Below are positions 54,512 to 63,768 of a stretch of 64,000 nucleotides of DNA, piece by piece. Made by a program: the position numbers and the translations under genes. Source of the DNA: Microbulbifer marinus (GTDB lineage: Bacteria; Pseudomonadota; Gammaproteobacteria; Pseudomonadales; Cellvibrionaceae). The stretch is from positions 62,001-126,000 of the forward strand of contig NZ_FNQO01000002.1 of NCBI RefSeq assembly GCF_900107725.1, given 5' to 3'. The notes below the pieces were generated by a model, which did not search any database, was not told the DNA's origin, and worked only from the letters and a program-made list of their open reading frames with translations. Each line of letters opens with the position of its first letter. Position 1 is the stretch's first letter.

Positions 54512-55474
54512 CTAGACAGCCGCCAGGCGGCCCGCCTCACCCAGGCCGGAATCAGAGACATCGCTCAACCAGCCCAGGTGGGCCTGGCTGCGGCCCTGCA
54601 CGACATCGAAGTACAGGCCCTGCAGGCGCTTGGTGATGGGACCGCGGCGGCCGGCACCGATGGTGCGGCCATCGAGCATGCGGATTGGCAACACTTCTGC
54701 CGCGGTACCGGTAAAGAAGGCCTCGTCGGCGATATAGACCTCATCGCGGGTGATGCGCTTCTCCACCACCTGGTAGCCGCACTCCCGCGCCAGCTCGATC
54801 ACGGTGTTGCGGGTGATACCGTCCAGGCAGGACGTCAGTTCCGGCGTGTAGAGGACGCCGTCGCTGACGATAAAGATGTTCTCGCCACTGCCCTCGGCCA
54901 CATAGCCCTCCGGATCCAGCAGCAGCGCCTCTTCGCAGCCGTTGCGGATCGCCTCCTGCAGCGCCAGCATCGAGTTGATGTAGTTGCCGTTGGCCTTGGC
55001 CTTGCACATGCTGATGTTGACGTGGTGACGGGTATACGACGAGGTATTCACCTTGATGCCCAGCTCGCGCGCCTCCGGCGACATGTAGCTCGGCCACTCC
55101 CAGGCGGCGACGATTACGTGGGCTTGCAGCGCATCGGCGCGCAAGCCCATGCCCTCTGAGCCGTAAAACACCATCGGCCGCAGATAGGCCTCGTGCAGGT
55201 TGTTCTCGCGCACCACCAGCTTCTGCGCCTCATTGAGCTGCTCGGCGTCATAGGGCATGGACATGTTCATGATTTTGGCGGAGCGGAACAGCCGCCGGGT
55301 GTGGTCTTGCAGCCGGAAGATGCTGGTGCCGCTCTCTGTCTCGTAGGCACGCACCCCCTCGAAGACACCCATGCCGTAGTGCAGGGTGTGCGTCAGCACG
55401 TGAATGCGCGCATCGCGCCAGGGAACCAGCTCGCCGTCAAACCAGATAACGCCGTCGCGGTCGGCAAAAGACAT
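54512..55474 (-). CDS. ilvE: Branched-chain amino acid aminotransferase
   Basis: A 320-residue class IV PLP aminotransferase that makes valine, leucine and isoleucine from their keto acids with glutamate. HTLHYGMGVFEGVRAYET (near 30-47) is the classic IlvE N-terminal motif. The PLP lysine lies in MCKAKANGNYINSMLA near 160, and EGYVAEGSGENIFI plus FFTGTAAEVLPI form the cofactor pocket. AGGAG precedes the ATG. It follows glnE by 59 bp on the same strand, as in Pseudomonas, and is probably co-transcribed with it. Confidence 0.96.
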   Translation of the reverse strand: MSFADRDGVIWFDGELVPWRDARIHVLTHTLHYGMGVFEGVRAYETESGTSIFRLQDHTRRLFRSAKIMNMSMPYDAEQLNEAQKLVVRENNLHEAYLRPMVFYGSEGMGLRADALQAHVIVAAWEWPSYMSPEARELGIKVNTSSYTRHHVNISMCKAKANGNYINSMLALQEAIRNGCEEALLLDPEGYVAEGSGENIFIVSDGVLYTPELTSCLDGITRNTVIELARECGYQVVEKRITRDEVYIADEAFFTGTAAEVLPIRMLDGRTIGAGRRGPITKRLQGLYFDVVQGRSQAHLGWLSDVSDSGLGEAGRLAAV

Positions 55475-55533
55475 GGAAAACTCCTACAGATCCTGAAAAA
55501 CAGTTTAAATCGGGCAGCGCCCATGCGCCGGCG

Positions 55534-58386
55534 TCAGCCGAGCAATTGCTGCCAGTTTGTTAGAACGGTCTTTCTTTCCGCTGTGAATTGGTCACCGTTA
55601 ACAACTCCCGGCAATTGTTGTAATGCCAGGCGATGACCTTCAGATCGGTAGGCTTTGTAGGCGTCGATCAGATGCTCGGCTTGGTAGGCCGGCATCAGGC
55701 CTGCGTCTGTGAGACTTTCGAGAATGCGAATATTGTCGGTGTAACGCACGATCGAAGGCGCTTTTTGCGCCCAGGCCAGTGCTGCATATTGAACCATAAA
55801 TTCAATATCGACAATACCGCCCGGCCCGTGCTTCAGGTCGAAGTTTTTATCATTGCTCTTATCCAGGTGCGCGCGCATTTTATCGCGCATCGCGACCACT
55901 TCCTCGCGCAATTTTTTCTCGTCGCGCGCCTCGCAAAGCAATTGCAGGCGCAACTGTTCGAAGTCTGCGCAGAGCCGCGCACTGCCGGCCACCGGCCGCG
56001 CGCGCACCAGCGCCTGGTGCTCCCAGGTCCAGGCGCTCTCGCGCTGGTACTTCTCGAATGCCGACGTGGATGTCACCAGCAGACCCGAGTTGCCGGACGG
56101 GCGCAGCCGCGTATCCACTTCGTACAGCGGGCCACTCAGGGTGCGGGTCTGCAGGATGTGGATCAGCCGCTGCGCCAGACGGGTATAGAAGCGGAGGTTG
56201 TCGATGCTGGTGGCGCCGTCGGTGTTCTGCTGCGGATCGGCGTCGTGCACGAAGACGATATCCAGGTCCGAACCGTGTCCCAGCTCCAGGCCGCCGAGCT
56301 TGCCGTAGGCGATGATGGCAAACCGCATATCCTCCGCGGAGGCGCCCGCCGGCAGTCCGTATTTTTCCACCACCTGCACCCAGGCCAGCTGCAGCGACTG
56401 CTGCAATATCGCCTCCGCCAGCCAGGTCAGGGCATCGCTGACCTTCATCAGCGGCAGCACACCGCTGACCTCCTGCGCGGCCGTGCGCAGACTCTGGCTC
56501 TGCTTGAAGTGGCGCAGCGCTTCCATCTGCGCCTCCAGGTCATCCGGATCGACGCGCAACATCTCGCGACGCAACTCGTCGGCGATGTCCGCCGCGGAGG
56601 ATGGCGCCAGCAGGCGGCGGGAGTCCAGCAGCTCGTCCAGCAGAATCGGATGGCGCGCCAGCTGCTCGGCAATCCAGGGGCTGGCACTGCACAGGCGCAA
56701 CAGCTGACTGAGCACCGGCGGGTTCTCGTTGATCAGCACCAGGTAGGCGCTGCGGCGCAGCACCGAACGCACCAGTGGCAGCACCCGCGTCAGCGCCAGC
56801 AGCGGCTCCCGCTCGAGACTCGCGGCGGCCAGCAGCAGCGGCATTGTCTGATCCAGGCGTTCGCGCGCCGCGGTGGGCAGCGCGGCGACCATCGGTGCTG
56901 CGCGCAGATCCGCCAGCAGGTCCAGCGCTTCCCGGGCCGGTGCATAGCCGGCCTGTTCCAGCGTGTGCAGGTTAGTCTCGGCACTGGCGTCATCGGCGCT
57001 GCTGAGCCAGAGCCCCTGCCACTCTTCCGCCGCGCTGGGTTCGGCAATCTCTTCCGGCGGCGCGATGACCGCGTCAAATTCGCTCTCGATGGCCGCGCGC
57101 GCCTCGGCCAGCTCTGCGTGCAGCTGCTCCCAGCTGTCGCGACCGAGCGCAAACGCCAGCTTCTGCCGGCGCTCATCCTCCGACGGCAGCGTCTGCGTCT
57201 GCTGATCGCGCTCCGCCTGCAGTGCGTGCTCCACGCGGCGCAGCAGCAGATAGGCGGCGGACAACTGCGCGGCGGCGCCTGCCTGCAGGTGGCCGTCCTG
57301 CTCCAGCAGCGGCAACAGCTTCAATAGGTTACGCTCGCGCAGCGCCGGCTCGCGGCCGCCGCGGATCAGCTGAAACGCTTGGGCGATAAATTCCACCTCG
57401 CGGATACCGCCGCGCCCGAGCTTGATATTGTCGCTGAGGCCGCGGGCGCGCACCTGGCGCTGGATCAGCGCCTTCATCTCGCGCAGCGCGTCGATGGCGC
57501 TGAAGTCAATATAGCGGCGATAGGTGAACGGGCGCAGCAGTTCCATCAACTCGTCGGCGACAGCCCCGTCACCGGCCACCGGCCGCGCCTTGACCATCGC
57601 AAAGCGCTCCCACTCGCGCCCTTGGGTCTGGTAGTAATCCTCCAGCGCGGCGAAATGGCTGACCAATGGCCCGCTGTCCCCGTAAGGGCGCAGACGCATA
57701 TCGACACGGAACACGAAGCCCTCGGCGGTCATCGCATCCAGGGATTTGATCAGGCGCTGACCGAGGCGCTGGAAAAACTTCTGGTTCTCGATGCTCTGGT
57801 CGCCGTCGGTCTCACCGGGCTCCGGGTAGGCAAAAATCAGGTCGATATCCGATGACAGATTCAGCTCCCGGGCACCCAGCTTGCCCATGCCCAAAACCAC
57901 CAGCGACTGGGCATTGCCGTCGCCGTCGCGCGGTTCGCCGTAACGCGCCACCAGCTGGCGGTGATGCCAGTCCAATGCGACCTGTATACACAGCTCGGCC
58001 AGTTCGGTGAGGCGCAGGCAGACCCGCGGGATATCCCACTGACCGGCGAAGTCGCGCCAGATAACCTCGGCGGTAGCGCGGTTGCGCACTTGACGCAAGC
58101 GGCGGTCCAGCGCCTGTTCATCGCCGATTGAATCGACCGCGATAGTCTCGAGCCCCAGGTCCGCACTCTGCAGCAGATCCATCAACAGCTGCGGCTGGCG
58201 GCAACACTGCTGGTAGAGGAAGTCGGAGCCGACGAAGCTGCGCGCCACTGCCAGCTGTAAGGATTCATCCTTTAACAGCACTTCTGTTTTTGCAGCGAGT
58301 TCCTCATCCGCGGCGTCGCGCCAGTGGCTCCACTGGTCTTCGAGCTGTGAAAGAAATTCTGCTGGGCAGCTTTTGAATAGAGGCAT
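55534..58386 (-). CDS. glnE: Bifunctional glutamine-synthetase adenylyltransferase/deadenylylase
   Basis: A 950-residue enzyme that adds AMP to glutamine synthetase and removes it in response to PII. It contains two nucleotidyltransferase domains: the N-terminal deadenylylase with GMGKLGARELNLSSDIDLIF (about 170-190) and the C-terminal adenylylase with YGKLGGLELGHGSDLDIVF (about 680-700). Each carries the G-S-D-x-D metal motif. The helical ends are GlnE_C-like (HGPGGIVDIEFMVQY). AGGAAG is six bases before the ATG and directly abuts the REP-like repeat upstream. Confidence 0.96.
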   Translation of the reverse strand: MPLFKSCPAEFLSQLEDQWSHWRDAADEELAAKTEVLLKDESLQLAVARSFVGSDFLYQQCCRQPQLLMDLLQSADLGLETIAVDSIGDEQALDRRLRQVRNRATAEVIWRDFAGQWDIPRVCLRLTELAELCIQVALDWHHRQLVARYGEPRDGDGNAQSLVVLGMGKLGARELNLSSDIDLIFAYPEPGETDGDQSIENQKFFQRLGQRLIKSLDAMTAEGFVFRVDMRLRPYGDSGPLVSHFAALEDYYQTQGREWERFAMVKARPVAGDGAVADELMELLRPFTYRRYIDFSAIDALREMKALIQRQVRARGLSDNIKLGRGGIREVEFIAQAFQLIRGGREPALRERNLLKLLPLLEQDGHLQAGAAAQLSAAYLLLRRVEHALQAERDQQTQTLPSEDERRQKLAFALGRDSWEQLHAELAEARAAIESEFDAVIAPPEEIAEPSAAEEWQGLWLSSADDASAETNLHTLEQAGYAPAREALDLLADLRAAPMVAALPTAARERLDQTMPLLLAAASLEREPLLALTRVLPLVRSVLRRSAYLVLINENPPVLSQLLRLCSASPWIAEQLARHPILLDELLDSRRLLAPSSAADIADELRREMLRVDPDDLEAQMEALRHFKQSQSLRTAAQEVSGVLPLMKVSDALTWLAEAILQQSLQLAWVQVVEKYGLPAGASAEDMRFAIIAYGKLGGLELGHGSDLDIVFVHDADPQQNTDGATSIDNLRFYTRLAQRLIHILQTRTLSGPLYEVDTRLRPSGNSGLLVTSTSAFEKYQRESAWTWEHQALVRARPVAGSARLCADFEQLRLQLLCEARDEKKLREEVVAMRDKMRAHLDKSNDKNFDLKHGPGGIVDIEFMVQYAALAWAQKAPSIVRYTDNIRILESLTDAGLMPAYQAEHLIDAYKAYRSEGHRLALQQLPGVVNGDQFTAERKTVLTNWQQLLG

Positions 58387-58395
58387 TTTCGACTT

Positions 58396-58424
58396 CCTAT
58401 CGCGGCCACCGGCCGCTCCTACAG
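58396..58424. repeat. REP-like palindrome ending CCTACAG (copy 2), next to the glnE start
   Basis: GCGGCC (58402-58407), ACC, GGCCGC (58411-58416), then TCCTACAG. The complement begins CTGTAGGAGCGGCC, the form of common gammaproteobacterial REP-type repeats. It lies in the 106-bp gap between the GspE-like gene and glnE, abutting the glnE Shine-Dalgarno. Confidence 0.45.
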
Positions 58425-58492
58425 GGGCAAAGAATAGCGAAGCTCACTGCGAAGGCCCTGATGCCGGGGTTTCCTATTGGTCCCCGGACGCC

Positions 58493-60268
58493 CTAGAAGG
58501 CTATATCCGGCGGCGGTGCCACTCGCAGCACCTCGGCCACGGTAGTGATACCGGCGGCCACTTTCCTGGCTCCGGACAGGCGCAGGCTGTTCATACCCTC
58601 GCGCATCGCCTGACGGCGCAGCTGCTGCAGGTCGCAATCGGCGGTGATCTGGGCCTGGATCGTTTCGGTGAACGGCAGTATCTCGTAAATGCCCTGGCGG
58701 CCGCGATAACCCGTATTGCGGCATTCCAGACAGCCCTCCGGGCGATAGACGGTCTCCGGCATCGGCGCCTTCCACGGGCGCACCAGCGCCTGCCAGTCCT
58801 CCTCACTGACCTTGTCCTTGCACTTGCACGCCGGACACAGGGTGCGCACCAGGCGCTGGGCCATCACCCCCAGCACCGTGGATTTCAGCAGATAGTGGGG
58901 CAGCCCCAGGTCCAGCAGGCGGGTCACCGCCGTCGGCGCATCGTTGGTATGCAGGGTGGAGATCACCAGATGGCCGGTCAGCGCGGCCTGCACCGCCATC
59001 TGCGCCGTTTCCAGATCGCGGATCTCGCCCACCATGATGATGTCCGGGTCCTGGCGCATCAGGGTGCGGATGCCGGCGGCGAAATCGAGGCCGATGGCGT
59101 GGTGCACCTGGGTCTGGTTGAAGCTCTCCTCCACCATCTCGATCGGATCCTCGATGGTAGACACGTTGACTTCGCTGGTGGCCAGCTGCTTGAGGCCGGT
59201 ATACAGGGTGGTCGTCTTGCCCGAGCCGGTGGGCCCGGTGACCAGCACTATGCCGTTCGGGCGCGACAGCATCGTCTGCCAGCGGGCCAGGTCATCGCCA
59301 CCGAGGCCAAGGTCGCTGTAGGAGCGCGCCAGCACTTCCGGATCGAAGATGCGCATGACCAGCTTCTCGCCGAAGGCGGTCGGCAGCGTCGACAGGCGCA
59401 GCTCCACCTCACTGCCATCCGGGCGCTTGGTCTTGATGCGGCCATCCTGGGGTTTGCGCTTCTCCGCCACATTCATACGACCGAGAATTTTCAGGCGGCT
59501 GGTGACCGCGGCGTTGACCTGGTCCGGCAGCTCGTGGATCGGGTGCAGCACGCCGTCGATACGGAAGCGGATGCGCCCGACGTTGCGGCGGGGCTCAATA
59601 TGGATATCGCTGGCGCGCTGATCGAAGGCGTGCTGCAGCAGCCAGTCGACAATATTGACGATGTGCTGATCGTCCGCATCCGGATCCTTGAGCTTGCCCA
59701 GCTCCAGCAGCTGCTCGAAGTTGCCGGCGGCGGAGCTGCCCTTCAGGCCGCTGGCGCCGGAGATGGAACTGGCGAGGGAATAGAACTCGACACAGTAGCG
59801 CCGTATCTCCGCCGGATCCGCCACCACCCGCTGCACGGTGCGGCCGCTGGTGTGCTCCAGCTGCTCCTCCCAGCCGCTGGTATAGGGCTGGGCCGTGGCC
59901 ACCAGCAGCATCTCCTTGTTCGCCTCCACACACAGAATCTGGTGGCGCTTGGCGAACTGGAAACTCATAACCTCGGTCACCGCGGCCACATTCACCTTGA
60001 GCGGATCGATATGGTAGATGCCGTGGGAGGAGGTATCCGCCAGCCACTGGGTCAGGGTGTCGGCATCCAGCGCCTTGCCCGGGCGCTTCAGGTTATCCAG
60101 CTCACAGCTGGCGATATAGGTCAGCGGGTGCATCTGCGCCTGCTCGGCGGTGCGCGGGGTGCCGATCAGGCGGTTGGCGTCGATGCGGCTGACATAGCCC
60201 TGCGCGACCAGATCCTCCAGTATCCCGGGTAAATCCAGCATTCTGTCTGCCACTTTGCTCACTGCCAT
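58493..60268 (-). CDS. GspE/PilB-family secretion or pilus-assembly ATPase
   Basis: A 591-residue hexameric ATPase of the type II secretion/type IV pilus extension class. An N-terminal MshEN-like domain (about 1-170) precedes the RecA-like core. Motifs are ASDIHIEP, Walker A GPTGSGKTTTLY, the Asp box EDPIEM, Walker B PDIIMVGEIRDLETA, the His box ALTGHLVISTLHTND and the zinc tetracysteine CPACKC/CLECR. Start set at ATG 60268 (MAVSKVADRM); the frame extends 45 codons further without family character. No gsp or pil genes are adjacent, so it is an orphan here, and its partner machine lies elsewhere. Confidence 0.9.
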   Translation of the reverse strand: MAVSKVADRMLDLPGILEDLVAQGYVSRIDANRLIGTPRTAEQAQMHPLTYIASCELDNLKRPGKALDADTLTQWLADTSSHGIYHIDPLKVNVAAVTEVMSFQFAKRHQILCVEANKEMLLVATAQPYTSGWEEQLEHTSGRTVQRVVADPAEIRRYCVEFYSLASSISGASGLKGSSAAGNFEQLLELGKLKDPDADDQHIVNIVDWLLQHAFDQRASDIHIEPRRNVGRIRFRIDGVLHPIHELPDQVNAAVTSRLKILGRMNVAEKRKPQDGRIKTKRPDGSEVELRLSTLPTAFGEKLVMRIFDPEVLARSYSDLGLGGDDLARWQTMLSRPNGIVLVTGPTGSGKTTTLYTGLKQLATSEVNVSTIEDPIEMVEESFNQTQVHHAIGLDFAAGIRTLMRQDPDIIMVGEIRDLETAQMAVQAALTGHLVISTLHTNDAPTAVTRLLDLGLPHYLLKSTVLGVMAQRLVRTLCPACKCKDKVSEEDWQALVRPWKAPMPETVYRPEGCLECRNTGYRGRQGIYEILPFTETIQAQITADCDLQQLRRQAMREGMNSLRLSGARKVAAGITTVAEVLRVAPPPDIAF

Positions 60269-60423
60269 CGGCGAAGCCCCATCATCTATTCTTTTGGTGT
60301 CGACGGCGCATTGTAGCTCTATCGGCGCGCGGCGACAGCGCACTCTACCCGCCCGATTACCGAATTTATCGTGACTTGGGGTACCATGCCGGCCACTTCG
60401 CACCCAGAGTAACGGAGCTAACC

Positions 60424-61101
60424 ATGCCCCTGACCAATATCGCCAACCTGTTTGGCCGCTCGCCGATCAAACCGATCGAGAAGCATATGGCTACGGCTCA
60501 CGAGGCCTCCGCCGATCTGATTCCCTTCTTCGAAGCCCTGATGGGGGGTGATCTCGCAGAGGCGGAAAAGATTCAGCTGCGCATCTCCGCCAGCGAGAAC
60601 CGCGCCGACGACATCAAAAAGGACCTGCGCCTGCACCTGCCGGACAGCCTGTTCATGCCGGTGTCCCGCACCGATTTGCTGCAACTGCTGCACGCCCAGG
60701 ACGAAGTGGCCAATACCGCCCAGGATATCGCCGGCCTGGCGATCGGCCGCAAGATGCAGATTCCGCAGACCCTGCAGCCGATGATGAAGACCTTTGTCGA
60801 CAGCGCCGTGGCCGCCTCCGAGCAAGCCCTGCGTGCGATCAACGAACTGGACGAGCTGCTGGAGAGCGGCTTCGCCGGTCGCGAGGTGGATATCACCAAG
60901 CGCATGACCGAGGAGCTGGACGACCTGGAACGCAAGTCTGACAAGCTGGAGGTCGAGATACGCGCGGCACTGTTCGCAATAGAGAAAGACCTGCCGCCGG
61001 TGGACGTGATGTTCCTCTACCGGATTATTGAGTGGGTCGGCGACCTGGCCGACCGTGCCCACAGCGTGGGCAACCGCTTACAGCTGTTGCTGGCACGCTA
61101 A
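60424..61101 (+). CDS. DUF47/PhoU-like phosphate-transport accessory protein
   Basis: A 225-residue, all-helical protein of the DUF47 (TIGR00153, PhoU-like) family. IQLRISASENRADDIKKDLR and the repeat-like DDLERKSDKLEVEIR carry the acidic E/DxxxD patterns that bind metal clusters in PhoU-type proteins. GGAG is placed well before ATG 60424 (MPLTNIANLF); a longer frame from 60376 lacks such a site. A PiT transporter gene begins 11 bp later, the usual partner. It probably regulates phosphate uptake by that transporter. Confidence 0.88.
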   Translation: MPLTNIANLFGRSPIKPIEKHMATAHEASADLIPFFEALMGGDLAEAEKIQLRISASENRADDIKKDLRLHLPDSLFMPVSRTDLLQLLHAQDEVANTAQDIAGLAIGRKMQIPQTLQPMMKTFVDSAVAASEQALRAINELDELLESGFAGREVDITKRMTEELDDLERKSDKLEVEIRAALFAIEKDLPPVDVMFLYRIIEWVGDLADRAHSVGNRLQLLLAR

Positions 61102-61112
61102 GGGGGTGCACC

Positions 61113-62387
61113 GTGGAAATTCTCAGTCAATACGGCACTATCCTGCTGATTCTGGCCTGCGCGTTCGGCTTCTTTATGGCTTGGGGCGTGGGCGCCAACG
61201 ATGTCGCCAATGCCATGGGCACCTCGGTGGGCTCGCGCGCACTGACCATCAAGCAGGCGATTATTATCGCCATGATCTTCGAGTTCGCCGGTGCCTACCT
61301 GGCCGGCGGTGAAGTGACGGCGACGATCCGCAAGGGCATCATCGATTCGGAACTGTTCGTCGATCAGCCACAACTGCTGGTGTACGGCATGCTGTCAGCG
61401 CTGCTGGCCGCGGGTACCTGGCTGATGATCGCCAGTATCCTCGGCTGGCCGGTCTCCACCACTCACTCCATCGTCGGCGCCATCGTCGGCTTCTCCGCCG
61501 TGGGCATTTCCGTCGACGCGGTATCCTGGGGCAAGGTTGGCAGCATCGTCGCCAGCTGGGTGGTATCCCCGGTGCTCGCCGGCACCATCTCGTTTCTGCT
61601 GTTCCGCAGCGTACAGCGGCTGATCCTGAATACTGAAGACCCATTCACCAACGCCAAGCGCTACATCCCCTTCTATATGTTTGCGGTGGGCTGGATGATC
61701 GCCATGGTCACCCTGACCAAGGGCCTCAAGCACGTACTGAAAGACGCCGACATCAAGCTGAACTTCCTGCAGGACGCGGGCATCGCCGCGCTGGCGGGCC
61801 TGGTGGTGATGGCTGTCGGCATGGTGATGCTGAAACGCATCAAGCGCGACCCGGCACGCGAGAAGGACAACCGCTTTGCCAATGTGGAGCGGGTCTTTGC
61901 GATCCTGATGATCTTCACCGCCTGCGCCATGGCCTTCGCCCACGGCTCCAACGATGTGGCCAACGCGGTCGGCCCGCTGGCAGCGGTGGTCAATACCATC
62001 CAGAGCGGCGCCGTAGTCGCCAAAGCCACCATGCCATCGTGGATTCTGTTGCTCGGGGGCGCGGGTATCGTCGTCGGTCTCGCCACCTACGGCTTCAAGG
62101 TGATGGCCACCATCGGCAGAAAGATTACCGAGCTGACCCCGAGCCGCGGCTTCGCCGCCGAACTGGGCGCCGCCGCTACCGTGGTACTGGCGTCGGGTAC
62201 CGGCCTGCCGATTTCCACCACCCACACCCTGGTGGGCGCCGTGCTGGGCGTGGGTCTGGCACGCGGCATCGGCGCGCTGAACATGCGCATGATCACCACA
62301 ATCGCGGCGTCCTGGGTCGTCACCCTGCCCGCCGGCGCCGGCCTGGCGATTGTGTTCTTCTTTTTCTTCAAGGGCGTTTTTGGTTAA
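61113..62387 (+). CDS. pit: PiT-family inorganic phosphate transporter
   Basis: A 424-residue inner-membrane phosphate transporter of the PiT family. The duplicated signature is clear: GANDVANAMGTSVGSRALT near 27-45 and HGSNDVANAVGPLAAV near 275-290, along with GWPVSTTHSIVGAIVG and GLPISTTHTLVGAVLG. The start is GTG 61113 (VEILSQYG), with AGGGGG upstream; the frame runs 27 codons further back into the DUF47 gene. It is co-transcribed with that gene and followed by a strong terminator. It moves metal-phosphate with protons. Confidence 0.94.
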   Translation: MEILSQYGTILLILACAFGFFMAWGVGANDVANAMGTSVGSRALTIKQAIIIAMIFEFAGAYLAGGEVTATIRKGIIDSELFVDQPQLLVYGMLSALLAAGTWLMIASILGWPVSTTHSIVGAIVGFSAVGISVDAVSWGKVGSIVASWVVSPVLAGTISFLLFRSVQRLILNTEDPFTNAKRYIPFYMFAVGWMIAMVTLTKGLKHVLKDADIKLNFLQDAGIAALAGLVVMAVGMVMLKRIKRDPAREKDNRFANVERVFAILMIFTACAMAFAHGSNDVANAVGPLAAVVNTIQSGAVVAKATMPSWILLLGGAGIVVGLATYGFKVMATIGRKITELTPSRGFAAELGAAATVVLASGTGLPISTTHTLVGAVLGVGLARGIGALNMRMITTIAASWVVTLPAGAGLAIVFFFFFKGVFG

Positions 62388-62420
62388 GAGTCGGCTAGCC
62401 GCCGGGCGACCGCTCTGATA

Positions 62421-62453
62421 AAAAGGGGAAGCGCTGAGCGCTTCCCCTTTTTT
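62421..62453 (+). terminator. Intrinsic terminator after pit
   Basis: AAAAGGGGAAGCGC pairs with GCGCTTCCCCTTTT around a 3-nt loop, followed by more T residues (to 62453). It separates the phosphate operon from the PhzF-family gene. Confidence 0.92.
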
Positions 62454-62490
62454 ATTGCCCGACCAATGCCTCCGGAGAAAAGGATTTTCC

Positions 62491-63288
62491 ATGCAATTGC
62501 CGATCTATCAGGCCGACGCCTTCACCTCTTCCCTGTTTGGCGGCAATCCCGCCGCCCTGATACCGCTGCAGCAATGGCTGGCGGACGACCTGCTGCAATC
62601 CATCGCCGCGGAGAACAACCTCGCCGAGACCGCCTTTACCGTGCCGGCCGTGGACGGTTTCGAGCTGCGCTGGTTTACGCCGACGGCGGAGGTGCCGCTG
62701 TGCGGCCACGCCACCCTCGCCAGTGCCCACCTGCTGTGGACGGAACTGGGTTACCAGTCCGAGCTGCTCCGTTTCTTTACCAAGAGTGGCGAGCTACGCG
62801 TGCGCCGCACCGGCGAATTGATCCAGATGGACTTCCCGGCGCAAGCGCCGGCGGAGATCCCGCTGGGGCCGGAATATCGCGCCGCGTTGGGCGTGGAGCC
62901 ACTGCGCGCGCTGGCCTGCGCCGGCAACCGCGACATGATGCTGCTGGAGTTCAGCGACGCCGCGCAGGTGGCCGCACTGCAACCGGATATGCGCGCTGTT
63001 GCCGCGCTGCCGTACCGGGGCGTCATCTGCACCGCCGCCGGCGATGGATTCGACTGCGATTTCGTCAGTCGCTTTTTCGCGCCGGCCATCGGTATCGACG
63101 AGGACCCGGTGACCGGCTCGGCGCACACGCTGCTGACACCATTCTGGGCGGAAAAACTCGACAAGCCGGACCTGAGCGCGCGGCAGATTTCCCCGCGCGG
63201 TGGCGAGCTGGAGTGCGAATTGGTCGGTGAACGGGTACTGATGCGCGGCCGCGCGGTGACCTACCTGCGCGGCCAGATCTCGCTGTAG
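62491..63288 (+). CDS. PhzF-family isomerase
   Basis: A 265-residue PhzF/YHI9-type protein, a fold related to diaminopimelate epimerase. The N-terminal QADAFTSSLFGGNPAA, the catalytic-acid segment AAENNLAETAF (Glu near 45), VPLCGHATLASAHLL and, in the second half, DEDPVTGSAHTLL are all family signatures. ATG 62491 has AGGA six bases upstream; the frame begins 12 codons earlier inside the terminator. There are no phenazine genes nearby, so a general isomerase role is likely. Its substrate is not known. Confidence 0.9.
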   Translation: MQLPIYQADAFTSSLFGGNPAALIPLQQWLADDLLQSIAAENNLAETAFTVPAVDGFELRWFTPTAEVPLCGHATLASAHLLWTELGYQSELLRFFTKSGELRVRRTGELIQMDFPAQAPAEIPLGPEYRAALGVEPLRALACAGNRDMMLLEFSDAAQVAALQPDMRAVAALPYRGVICTAAGDGFDCDFVSRFFAPAIGIDEDPVTGSAHTLLTPFWAEKLDKPDLSARQISPRGGELECELVGERVLMRGRAVTYLRGQISL

Positions 63289-63291
63289 CCA

Positions 63292-63750
63292 TCACCAGTA
63301 GTGGTAGTGGAGCCGCTCGTTTTTGCGCGGTCCGTGAATCTGCCAGATCAGTTCGATCTCGTTAGCGTGCAGCAGCAGTTCGGCGGTGTATTCGTCGGCG
63401 CCGCAGAGATGCGGCGCAACCTGGCGAAAGCCGTGCGCCGTCACCGGCTGTAGCTCGAACAGCAACACCGGCTCCGCACGGCGCAGATGTTCGAGCCGCA
63501 CAGAATCCGGCAACAGTGTCCAGCGGTAGCGATTGCGCATGTCCATCTCGCGCCCGTCGCTATGAGTAAAATGCGCGGACTCGAGGAACAGCAGCTGCTG
63601 CCCGTTGTCCGCCAACTCGACAGTACCGCGCGCGTGGCCGCGCCAATCGGTGGTGGAGCCGGGGCCGTTGCTGGCGGTGAAACTGAACGCCGTAACCCTG
63701 GCCAGCCGGCACCACAGCTGGGTCAGCGCTTTCGCATGATTATCTGTCAC
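63292..63750 (-). CDS. DUF6314-like protein
   Basis: A 152-residue protein. The beginning FSFTASNGPGSTTDWRGHAR and the ending APHLCGADEYTAELLL, then IWQIHGPRKNERLHYHYW, follow the pattern of the DUF6314 family (His-Cys-x-x-Asp-x-Tyr and GPRK). The name is from pattern memory and tentative. The start codon is GTG (63750). It converges with the PhzF gene with only three bases between the stop codons, and diverges from the EamA gene by 18 bp. No function is known. Confidence 0.68.
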   Translation of the reverse strand: MTDNHAKALTQLWCRLARVTAFSFTASNGPGSTTDWRGHARGTVELADNGQQLLFLESAHFTHSDGREMDMRNRYRWTLLPDSVRLEHLRRAEPVLLFELQPVTAHGFRQVAPHLCGADEYTAELLLHANEIELIWQIHGPRKNERLHYHYW

Positions 63751-63768
63751 TGAACAACCATTGTATCA

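Noticed and set aside
58373-60232. A 619-codon plus-strand frame opposite the GspE-like gene, and a 564-codon frame opposite glnE (55633-57327)
   Set aside because: Low-complexity His/Arg/Gln/Gly-rich translations typical of antisense frames; the opposite strands carry complete enzymes.
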